6,499 nt of DNA from Spirochaetota bacterium (lineage in GTDB: Bacteria > Spirochaetota > JAGLSM01 > JAKPMW01): the NCBI GenBank assembly GCA_029548715.1, contig JAKPMW010000323.1:1-6499 (forward strand), in the 5' to 3' direction. Below the pieces are notes generated by a model that had not been told where the DNA came from, made no database searches, and worked only from the letters and a program-made list of their open reading frames with translations. Positions 1 through 5,548 of the stretch are shown here, piece by piece. Made by a program: the position numbers and the translations under genes. The first letter of the stretch is position 1; every line of letters begins with the position of its first letter.

Positions 1-50
1 TGACGACTGGTATTGATGCGTTTGCCGCAGGGCAGCCCCTGTTTTTATGA
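1..50 (+). CDS. Possible 3' end of an upstream gene (partial)
   Basis: One forward frame is open from the left edge to a TGA at 48-50 and would encode a C-terminal tail reading TTGIDAFAAGQPLFL. The stop lies 6 nt before the strong hairpin terminator at 57-94, the normal arrangement for the end of a transcription unit. The other two forward frames stop at 1-3 and 14-16, so the upstream gene could equally end at either of those. Too little is visible to name a product. Confidence 0.3.
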   Translation, partial: TTGIDAFAAGQPLFL

Positions 51-56
51 AGTGAT

Positions 57-94
57 GCGGCACCCCCGGATAGCACCGGGGGTGCCGCTTTTTT
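57..94 (+). terminator. Intrinsic terminator of the upstream transcription unit
   Basis: A perfect 13-bp stem pairs GCGGCACCCCCGG (57-69) with CCGGGGGTGCCGC (76-88) around the 6-nt loop ATAGCA, followed at once by six T residues (89-94). The T run is only on the plus-strand side, so it acts rightward. It closes whatever gene enters from the left and separates it from the C11 peptidase gene. Confidence 0.93.
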
Positions 95-160
95 CTGGCC
101 AGGGTTGATCAGACTGCCCCGAAAACGTGGGCGGCGGAAAAAGTAAATTTGAAAGAATTT

Positions 161-198
161 AATCCGGGATTGGCAGGCATGCCTGCCAATCCCGGATT
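161..198. repeat. Perfect 38-bp palindrome
   Basis: Arms of 18 bp (AATCCGGGATTGGCAGGC at 161-178 and its exact reverse complement at 181-198) flank a central AT, so the whole 38 bp is self-complementary with no unpaired loop. No T run follows on either strand, which argues against a simple terminator. Each outer end is itself a small inverted repeat, AATCC-G-GGATT (161-171) and AATCC-C-GGATT (188-198). The same 11-mer recurs at 2113-2123 before the M6 gene. It could be an operator, a dispersed repeat unit or a cruciform-forming site. Confidence 0.9.
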
Positions 199-366
199 GC
201 GCAGTCCCTGATAGTGCATAGCAGCGCGTTGTAGTACGTGGTAGTGCGGGCACTGCGCGACAGGAAGCAATGTATATCGCGTTGCATGCTTGCAGCCGAG
301 TCTGTTTTACACAGCGGCACCGGATGCCTATTCTCGACAGTTCACGCTCACGCGATCGCTTTCCTG

Positions 367-393
367 TTGGCAGGCCGGTCCGTGCGGTATATG
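367..393 (+). promoter_or_regulatory. Weak candidate promoter for the C11 peptidase gene
   Basis: TTGGCA (367-372) resembles a -35 box and TATATG (388-393) a -10 box, with a 15-nt spacer that is short for a sigma-70-type promoter. Transcription would start about 400, some 20 nt before the start codon. This is the best pair I found near the gene, but the match is poor and the true promoter could lie nearer the palindrome. Confidence 0.22.
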
Positions 394-412
394 CTTGGGG
401 CAGGGTCGAGGC

Positions 413-425
413 TGGAGGTCGCATG
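413..425 (+). promoter_or_regulatory. Ribosome binding site and start codon of the C11 gene
   Basis: TGGAGGT (413-419) matches the anti-Shine-Dalgarno sequence and sits 4 nt after its GGAGG core (414-418) from ATG at 423-425. The spacing is a little short, but this start places a textbook lipoprotein signal at the N-terminus. The next in-frame ATG (438) would be 19 nt from the same site, too far. Confidence 0.7.
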
Positions 426-1988
426 CTGCTGCGCAGAATGAGGTGGGTCGGGCTGGCATGGCTGCTTGCGGGCTGTACAGCCTGCTCTGACGGACCTGGT
501 CCGTCAGGCCCGCCCGGATACGCGACCAACCGCTGGACCATCATGGTCTATATGGCGGCGGACAATTCCCTGAATAGCTATGCCGGCCGGGATGTCAACG
601 AGATGGAAGCGGGACTGGCTTCAGCCGGTTTGGGGGCCCGTGCCGGGGCGGAGGTCATCCTCCTGTTTGATCCCCGGACGCAGGGGGACTGGACGGACAC
701 CCGCTTGTACCGGATTCTTCCTGATACCAATCTGGCGGCCATCGCGTCCGAGCGCCTGGACGATGGTGCAGCGGGCAGAGGGCATTGTCCCCCGCTTGGT
801 GAACGAAATACCGGGGACGGGGCAACGCTGGCCTGGTTTATGGCCCATTGTCGCACGAATTTTCCGGCCGGGCAGTACGCGCTTATTCTCTGGAATCACG
901 GCGGTGGGGCCCGCGCTCCCGGGCAGCGTGGGGCTGGCCGGATATCAGCCTGCGCTGCACCAGCCAGGGGGGGCGGGTCTTTCGGACCGGAGGCTGTTCC
1001 TCATGCAACCGGGGCGGGAGCCTCTCCCCTGAGGGAGATTGCATTTGACCAGCTGGCTGATGACGTGATCTGGCTTGACGAACTCGCGGCCGCCCTGGCC
1101 ACGCACAGGGATGCGGCCGGGCCGCTGGCCGTCCTCGGGATGGATGCCTGCCTGATGGGGTGTGTCGAAACCGCCTGGGAGATGCGGGGGCTGACCCGGG
1201 TACTTGTTGCTTCGATGGCCAACGAACCACAGGAGGGATGGGATTACCAGCGGATTTTTTCAGCCCTTGACGAGGCGACGCTTTCAGCAGAGGCTTTCTC
1301 GACTGTGATCGTTGACAGCTATCATGCGCTGCATTCGCCGGACGGTGTGGCTACGGGATCGGGTGTGACGCTTTCGGCGGTTGACTGCGACAAGCTTGGG
1401 CCTCTCAGGTCTGCCGTCGACGAGCTGGCCAGGGAACTGGCGCTCTGGCTGGCTCCGGCAGGCGTATTGGACACGACCCGGCGTGGGACTTTCGAGACAC
1501 TGCGTGACCGGGCGACGCGCTTTTTTGACTATCGTGCCGCGGATGGCTATCAGGAGGCGCGCCTTGCGCCCTGGATTGATCTGGCTGATCTCGCGGCTGT
1601 CCTGTCGGATGGCACCAATGCCTTGCCGCAGCCTGTCCGGGATGTGGCGGAGGCAGTCCGGCAGGCGCTTTCGGCGGCCGTCATCCGCGCCTATGGTGAT
1701 TCCGGAATCAGTACACAACCTTACTACCATGGATCGGGTCTTGAGGTTGGCCGCGGGCTTTCCATCTTTGTCTCTCCCGGAGAGTGTGTGTACAATGACG
1801 GCCGGGGAGACTGGTCCCTCTGGGCGCACCAGGCCTGGTATACCGCCCACGCCAGTGGAGGGGCTGCCGCCCTGCCTCAGGGCGGAATCGATTTTGCCGC
1901 CGCCAACGGGAACGGCATCGTCGATACCTGGGTTGAGCTTTTTGACCTCTTGTACGACGGGGCCGGCCAGCATGTGATTGCACGCTAA
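423..1988 (+). CDS. Clostripain-family (C11) cysteine peptidase, predicted lipoprotein
   Basis: A 521-residue precursor. Residues 1-18 form a lipoprotein signal: RRMR, a short hydrophobic stretch, and the lipobox LLAGC with Cys18 as the lipidated residue. A Ser/Gly/Pro linker follows (about 19-35). The peptidase domain opens with WTIMVYMAADNSL (38-50), a hallmark of peptidase family C11. The catalytic His is His159 in LILWNHGGG, and the catalytic Cys is Cys243 in GMDACLMG. Further family blocks are LGERNTGDGATLAWF (125-139) and an NEP-x2-GWDY block downstream of Cys243. C11 enzymes are cysteine peptidases that often cleave after Arg or Lys and may self-process; substrate and self-cleavage here are unknown. 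The stretch between His159 and about residue 203 is a Gly/Ala/Arg-rich insert longer than I expect for the family, and codon use there does not clearly favour this frame. The gene lies 220 bp upstream of an M6 protease on the same strand, with a separate promoter between them. No clear terminator follows it. Confidence 0.9.
   Translation: MLLRRMRWVGLAWLLAGCTACSDGPGPSGPPGYATNRWTIMVYMAADNSLNSYAGRDVNEMEAGLASAGLGARAGAEVILLFDPRTQGDWTDTRLYRILPDTNLAAIASERLDDGAAGRGHCPPLGERNTGDGATLAWFMAHCRTNFPAGQYALILWNHGGGARAPGQRGAGRISACAAPARGGGSFGPEAVPHATGAGASPLREIAFDQLADDVIWLDELAAALATHRDAAGPLAVLGMDACLMGCVETAWEMRGLTRVLVASMANEPQEGWDYQRIFSALDEATLSAEAFSTVIVDSYHALHSPDGVATGSGVTLSAVDCDKLGPLRSAVDELARELALWLAPAGVLDTTRRGTFETLRDRATRFFDYRAADGYQEARLAPWIDLADLAAVLSDGTNALPQPVRDVAEAVRQALSAAVIRAYGDSGISTQPYYHGSGLEVGRGLSIFVSPGECVYNDGRGDWSLWAHQAWYTAHASGGAAALPQGGIDFAAANGNGIVDTWVELFDLLYDGAGQHVIAR
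487..507 (+). repeat. Perfect hairpin inside the start of the C11 coding region
   Basis: CTGACGGAC (487-495) pairs exactly with GTCCGTCAG (499-507) around the 3-nt loop CTG. It lies in the part encoding the Ser/Gly/Pro linker just after the lipobox. No T run follows, so it is not a terminator. It could slow ribosomes after the signal peptide emerges, or simply reflect GC-rich linker codons. Confidence 0.55.
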
Positions 1989-2041
1989 CGGTACTCCGGG
2001 ATACATGGCGCAAACGTGCAATAATGGTATGCGAATGTCAC

Positions 2042-2085
2042 CTTCGCCCTCTTCGAGGACTCCGCCCCCTGCGGGGACTTCGCCC
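2042..2085. repeat. Three-copy 18-bp-periodic repeat (GGGCGRAG on the minus strand)
   Basis: Read on the plus strand, CTTCGCCC (2042-2049), CTCCGCCC (2060-2067) and CTTCGCCC (2078-2085) start exactly 18 bp apart. The 10-bp spacers differ, although CCCC/GGGG around 2066-2076 can also fold into a small hairpin. The block sits between the C11 and M6 genes. An antisense frame through it reads as six-residue units (RAKSPQ, GAESSK, RAKVTF), but I see no ribosome binding site or other support for a gene. It may be a dispersed intergenic repeat. Confidence 0.6.
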
Positions 2086-2106
2086 GGATACGTATGATGA
2101 ATTTGT

Positions 2107-2125
2107 AATCCGAATCCCGGATTGC
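2107..2125. promoter_or_regulatory. Candidate operator: AATCC-C-GGATT inverted repeat before the M6 promoter
   Basis: The inverted repeat AATCCCGGATT (2113-2123) is preceded directly by another half-site, AATCCG (2107-2112). The 13-mer AATCCCGGATTGC (2113-2125) is identical to 188-200 at the right end of the 38-bp palindrome. It lies about 10 bp upstream of the -35 box of the M6 promoter, a position suited to a regulator. The function is inferred from placement and symmetry only. Confidence 0.4.
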
Positions 2126-2134
2126 CGCAGCAGT

Positions 2135-2160
2135 TTGACACATAAAAAATGTGCTATACT
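2135..2160 (+). promoter_or_regulatory. Promoter of the M6 metalloprotease gene
   Basis: A consensus -35 box TTGACA (2135-2140) and a near-consensus -10 box TATACT (2155-2160) are both present, and the -10 box has an extended TGC (2152-2154). The spacer is only 14 nt, against the usual 16-18; the extended -10 could compensate. Transcription would start near 2167, leaving a leader of about 40 nt before the GTG start. The placement also makes the upstream in-frame ATG at 2149 unlikely, as it lies inside the promoter. Confidence 0.6.
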
Positions 2161-2198
2161 TGTTTTCAACTGACTGCGGCGCGCATGATGCCGCAAAT

Positions 2199-2211
2199 GG
2201 AGGACGATGTG
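2199..2211 (+). promoter_or_regulatory. Ribosome binding site selecting a GTG start for the M6 gene
   Basis: GGAGG (2199-2203) is followed 5 nt later by GTG (2209-2211). In-frame ATG codons at 2149, 2185, 2188 and 2197 have no comparable upstream site, and starting at GTG puts RFGAR directly before the hydrophobic core, which gives a compact Sec signal peptide. Confidence 0.75.
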
Positions 2212-3996
2212 CGTTTTGGTGCAAGAATATGTGCAATGGTGTTGTCTCTTGGTCTGGCAATGCTTCAGACGGTGCCGCTTCAGGCCATGCCGCCCCATCC
2301 CAAAAAGATACGACAGGCCATCAGTGAGGGTCCGGGCGGGATCCAGCGTCTGGCCCGGCGACAGCAGGCCATGGTCAAGCGCAGCATGAACAGGCCGATG
2401 CGCTCCTTTCCCACAACCGGAAACCGGAAGATCCCTGTTATCGTGATTGCCTACAGTGACATGGCACTGGCATCCGTTTCGACGAAGACGTTTTACGAGA
2501 ACCTGCTCAATGGAACGACAGCAGCAGCGCTTTCGATGCGCAAGTATTACCAGGACATGTCAGGCGGGGCACTTAACCTGACGATCGATGTCCTGGGGCC
2601 GTACACGGCTGCCAACACAGCGGCCTATTATGGCGAGAATGACGCTTCGGAGTATGACCTCAGGCCGGCCACCCTTGTTGGCGAGGCCATCGACAAGGCC
2701 GAGCTGGCCGGTGTGGACTGGGCGCAGTATGACAATGACGGTGACGGTGAAGTCGATGTCGTCATGGTCATCCACGCCGGGGTCGGGGAGGAATCCGGTG
2801 ATACCGCTCCTGCCACAGCCATCTGGTCGCATGCCTGGGATCTGGATTCAGGGAAGGAGTACAGTGACGGTACCGGTGCGCGGACGTATGACGGAAAAAA
2901 GATCAACAACTACTCTATCCAGCCGGAGTATGTCAACAGCGCCGGCGATTCCACTATCGGCGTCTTCTGCCACGAGTTCGGGCATGTCCTCGGTTTGCCG
3001 GACATGTACGATACAACGCAGGTTACTCATGGCGTCGGAGATTACTCCATCATGGCAAGCGGCTCCTGGCTCGGGCCCAACGATGGAGATGTCCCTTCCC
3101 CGTTTCTGGCCTGGGAAAAGGCCTTCCTGGGCTGGCTGACCGTCAAGTACCCGGACGGGACAGTTGTTTCGGCGGTTTCGCAGGGGGCTGCTGCGTCCAT
3201 GCTTGCTGATGGTGGTCTGGCGGGTATCGGGGTGAGTCTGGCTGTTCTCGCGGGACTGGGGGTGCTGGGCTTTTTCGGCTGGCGCCGGCGCGAGATTCGC
3301 TCGATTGTGCTGCCCCTGCTGGTGATGCTGGCGGTTCCGACCGGGATTGTCACACTGGCTGGCTGCAGTGATGCGGTGAATTCCGTTTTGGGTGGTTCGC
3401 TTCTTTCAAACACGTCGCTTTCGGCGGCTTCAGTGACCTCTACCGGGACAAGCACAAGCAGTTTTGCCAGCACATCCTCAGTCCCGCCGATTGCCGGGCC
3501 GGGGAGTGTCTCCCTGGCAAATATCGAGGTCAGCCATACGGCCATCAAGATTCCTCTGGGCGATCCGGCCGGCAAGCAGTACTACCTGATCGAAAACAAG
3601 GTCAAGACGGCCGGGACCTGGACGGCGTACCTCCCGGGCAGCGGACTCATCATCAGCCATATCCACGAGGCGGTCATCGATGCCTACATCAGCGGGAATG
3701 CCGTCAACGATAACAGTCCTGACGGCGGGACGACCAAGCAGGCACGGATCCACGGTGTCACTATCGTCGAGGCGGACAATAATGGCCAGCTCTGGGATGG
3801 GAACAATACTGCACCGAGTGTGGCGGCTGACTACTTCCAGAGCCGGAGCTTTACCCCGGCGACGGCGCCCAAGACGTTTTATTACACGGCAACGGCGACA
3901 CCCTGGTCACCTTCGGGCAAGGCCGATTCAAAGGTCTATATCGAAAACATCAGTGCCGCCGGCAGTACGATGACATTTACCTATTCGTACAAGTAA
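2209..3996 (+). CDS. Secreted M6-family (immune inhibitor A-like) zinc metalloprotease with an internal hydrophobic insert
   Basis: A 595-residue precursor from GTG. Residues 1-26 form a Sec signal peptide (RFGAR, a hydrophobic core, likely cut after PLQA). The mature enzyme has the M6 hallmarks: an acidic calcium-type loop DNDGDGEVD (175-183), the zinc motif HEFGHVLGLPDMYD with His255, Glu256, His259 and Asp265, and a Met-turn YSIMASGSW (279-287). The later core block YYLIENK (458-464) and AYLPGSGLIISHI (473-485) are also typical, with a beta-rich C-terminus. M6 enzymes are exported proteases of extracellular proteins. The oddity is residues about 319-432: an in-frame stretch with two hydrophobic segments, a basic cluster, a lipobox-like LAGC and a Ser/Thr-rich tail, placed between two parts of the peptidase core. 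If it spans a membrane, the two halves of the enzyme would be tethered. The gene has its own promoter and a strong terminator 35 nt after the stop. Confidence 0.93.
   Translation: MRFGARICAMVLSLGLAMLQTVPLQAMPPHPKKIRQAISEGPGGIQRLARRQQAMVKRSMNRPMRSFPTTGNRKIPVIVIAYSDMALASVSTKTFYENLLNGTTAAALSMRKYYQDMSGGALNLTIDVLGPYTAANTAAYYGENDASEYDLRPATLVGEAIDKAELAGVDWAQYDNDGDGEVDVVMVIHAGVGEESGDTAPATAIWSHAWDLDSGKEYSDGTGARTYDGKKINNYSIQPEYVNSAGDSTIGVFCHEFGHVLGLPDMYDTTQVTHGVGDYSIMASGSWLGPNDGDVPSPFLAWEKAFLGWLTVKYPDGTVVSAVSQGAAASMLADGGLAGIGVSLAVLAGLGVLGFFGWRRREIRSIVLPLLVMLAVPTGIVTLAGCSDAVNSVLGGSLLSNTSLSAASVTSTGTSTSSFASTSSVPPIAGPGSVSLANIEVSHTAIKIPLGDPAGKQYYLIENKVKTAGTWTAYLPGSGLIISHIHEAVIDAYISGNAVNDNSPDGGTTKQARIHGVTIVEADNNGQLWDGNNTAPSVAADYFQSRSFTPATAPKTFYYTATATPWSPSGKADSKVYIENISAAGSTMTFTYSYK
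3163..3504 (+). other. Two-segment hydrophobic insert within the M6 protease
   Basis: Codons 319-432. Segment one (337-357) follows the Gly-Gly of LADGG and ends in WRRRE, the tripartite pattern (Gly-rich motif, hydrophobic helix, Arg cluster) of C-terminal sorting signals such as GlyGly-CTERM. Segment two (365-384) ends in LAGC with Cys386, the pattern of a lipoprotein signal peptide. A Ser/Thr-rich linker (397-424) follows, then the M6 core resumes at about residue 433. The frame stays open with codon use like the rest of the gene. Boundaries are approximate, judged from where familiar M6 sequence stops and restarts. Confidence 0.65.
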
Positions 3997-4007
3997 CCGG
4001 CAAGCTG

Positions 4008-4071
4008 GGCGCTCCCGCTGGGGCGCCACAGACAACGACCGGCACCGTGATGTGCCGGTCGTTGTGTTTTT
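4008..4071 (+). terminator. Intrinsic terminator of the M6 gene, with a small hairpin before it
   Basis: A perfect 14-bp stem pairs ACAACGACCGGCAC (4032-4045) with GTGCCGGTCGTTGT (4052-4065) around the loop CGTGAT, followed by GTTTTT (4066-4071). A weaker hairpin (GGCGC at 4008-4012 with GCGCC at 4023-4027, plus CCC/GGG) sits just upstream. The T run serves only rightward transcription. From the opposite side the stem has no T run, so it would be a poor terminator for the convergent barrel gene. Confidence 0.92.
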
Positions 4072-4247
4072 ATGACAGGATACTTGTCCGATGTATCGGC
4101 AACAATCCAGGGGCGAAACAAGGCCAGGGCAAAGGACTGAAGCAGTGCCATGCAGCCGGGATGGATGGACCTGTGGTGATGGACTCCTTGCGCTGTCGTT
4201 GTGCATTGCAGGTGCCCCGGCTTGTGCAGCAGGGTGGCTGTGCGACT

Positions 4248-5525
4248 TTAATACCGCGCCGAGCCGGTCAGGGAGAAGGCGATTTTTCTGATCGAGACAT
4301 CCTGGATTGCTTCGGGGTAGTCACCCGAAACCTGCATCTTGCCGCTTCCACCCTGCCAGGTAAACGAGAGGGCGATAGAAGAGTTGCGTGTCTGCCAGCC
4401 GATACTGGTTCCGATCCCGAGAAGGTTGGCGTGGAGTTCCTGGTTGTATTTTCCTGCTACGACCTCGGGGGTGTTGGCCATGTTCGAAAACAGTCCGAAG
4501 CGGAAGGGGATCGAGGGCGCGAGATAGTACTCCATCCCGATGGCCGCATTGAGCGTTGATTTCAGGCCGACGTTGGCAAAGTACTGGCTTCCGATGTCGG
4601 CGATGATATCGGCCGAGAGCAGAAAATCCTTGCTGGCAAACCAGGCCACGCCGACCCGGAGATTGACCGGGAGGGCGCTGTCAAGCGAGGCGTTGTCGGT
4701 ATTGCTGTATTTGACGTTTGTGCTGTCAAAAAAATTGCTTCCACCGCCGGCATCGCGGAAAAAGCGCATTGCATCCTGGGTATGCGAAAAAATGGTCCCC
4801 ACCAGGGCGCTGGCTCCGACGGTAAAGGTTTTGGTCGGCATCCATTGCACCCCCAGGCGTGCTGTTCCGCCCCAGACATCGTCCGTCGTATACAGCATGT
4901 TGGCAATATAGAGTGCGGTATTGTTGGTGGATTTTTCACCGGAGACGATGTAGGTATTGATCTGTTCGTTGCGCCGCTTGACGAGGCTGAGGGTGATCCC
5001 GACCGCAACCGTGTCGCTTACAAACACGGCGGCCGAGGCCCCGAAATGGGCCGTGCTGTCGTTGAGGTTGTACTTCATGTTGAAAGTCGACCCGTCCGGT
5101 GCGGAGTAAAATGTATCCTGGTCGAGAAACTCGTTATTGACCGTGGTTACGGTAAAGGCGAATTTGACATTGCCCAGGGACTGGACGACTCCAAAAAAAC
5201 TGGGGTAGAAGTTGGAGATATTTTGCTTGTAGGGGTACAGTCTCCCGCCTGATTCGATTGCCCGCTCGATGGTCAGGCCCTTGTCCTGGTAGCTGTTGAC
5301 CGAAAGCGAGATCTGGTTGTCCATCGAAAAGACCAGTCCGGCCGGGTTGTACCAGGCGCCTGACGGATCATCGGAGATGGCGGTATAGGCCCCACCCATT
5401 CCGGTGGCCCGGTCTCCGACAATGTCATTGTAGTAGTTGTAATCAGAGGTGTGCAGGCCGACTGAAAAGAGACCGAGTGGCAGGCTGAGTGCAATCAGGA
5501 CAACGGGCAGCAGTATCTGTTTCAT
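4248..5525 (-). CDS. Outer-membrane beta-barrel protein, OmpP1/FadL/PorV-like
   Basis: A 425-residue protein. Residues 1 to about 23 are a Sec signal peptide (MKQILLPVVLIALSLPLGLF). Residues 36-64 contain GDRATGMGGAYTA and DDPSGAWYNPAGL, the N-terminal signature shared by OmpP1/FadL transporters and PorV/UPF0164-type proteins. The remainder is rich in alternating hydrophobic and polar strands, Asn, Ser and aromatic residues, and the chain ends in SLTGSARY with a terminal Tyr, as expected for a barrel recognised by the BAM machinery. Such proteins import hydrophobic compounds or act in secretion; which applies here cannot be told. It starts 23 bp after the stop of the tandem M48 gene and is probably cotranscribed with it; only a weak CGGA site precedes the ATG. 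The 176 bp between its stop and the facing terminator show no leftward terminator and no gene. The family match is to the N-terminal motif, so the subfamily is uncertain. Confidence 0.82.
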   Translation of the reverse strand: MKQILLPVVLIALSLPLGLFSVGLHTSDYNYYNDIVGDRATGMGGAYTAISDDPSGAWYNPAGLVFSMDNQISLSVNSYQDKGLTIERAIESGGRLYPYKQNISNFYPSFFGVVQSLGNVKFAFTVTTVNNEFLDQDTFYSAPDGSTFNMKYNLNDSTAHFGASAAVFVSDTVAVGITLSLVKRRNEQINTYIVSGEKSTNNTALYIANMLYTTDDVWGGTARLGVQWMPTKTFTVGASALVGTIFSHTQDAMRFFRDAGGGSNFFDSTNVKYSNTDNASLDSALPVNLRVGVAWFASKDFLLSADIIADIGSQYFANVGLKSTLNAAIGMEYYLAPSIPFRFGLFSNMANTPEVVAGKYNQELHANLLGIGTSIGWQTRNSSIALSFTWQGGSGKMQVSGDYPEAIQDVSIRKIAFSLTGSARY

Positions 5526-5548
5526 GGGTATGATTCCGTTTCGTGGGA

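Larger units (their letters stand above)
95..422. other. Intergenic region upstream of the C11 peptidase gene
   Basis: About 330 bp hold no convincing gene. The stretch begins after the terminator, has an A-rich patch (about 138-160), then the 38-bp palindrome, then a section with loosely repeated TAGTGC/TAGTAC words (about 212-250), and ends at the ribosome binding site of the C11 gene. The C11 reading frame stays open back to 270, but residues translated from 270-422 have no signal peptide or family similarity that I can see and would bury the lipoprotein signal, so I treat them as untranslated. Confidence 0.6.

Noticed and set aside
161..198. The 38-bp palindrome as a transcription terminator
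   Set aside because: It has no loop and no T run on either strand, unlike the two clear terminators in the window.
270..422. N-terminal extension of the C11 gene to an ATG at 270
   Set aside because: It lacks a ribosome binding site, shows no family similarity, and would bury the lipoprotein signal that begins at 423 behind a good GGAGG.
1284..2141. Long antisense open frame (285 codons) over the end of the C11 gene
   Set aside because: It lies opposite a well-supported peptidase gene, has no recognisable domain, and is the kind of shadow frame GC-rich coding DNA produces.
2149..2208. M6 gene starting at ATG 2149, 2185, 2188 or 2197
   Set aside because: The first lies within the promoter -10 region and none has a Shine-Dalgarno site; the GTG at 2209 has GGAGG at 5 nt and gives a clean signal peptide.
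1985..2260. Antisense small gene covering the C11-M6 spacer
   Set aside because: No ribosome binding site or known domain, and it runs over the M6 promoter and start. Its six-residue pattern is explained by the 18-bp DNA repeat, reported separately.
4047..4559. Forward open frame overlapping the end of the barrel gene
   Set aside because: It starts inside the terminator stem and runs antisense to the barrel gene, with no start signal or family features.
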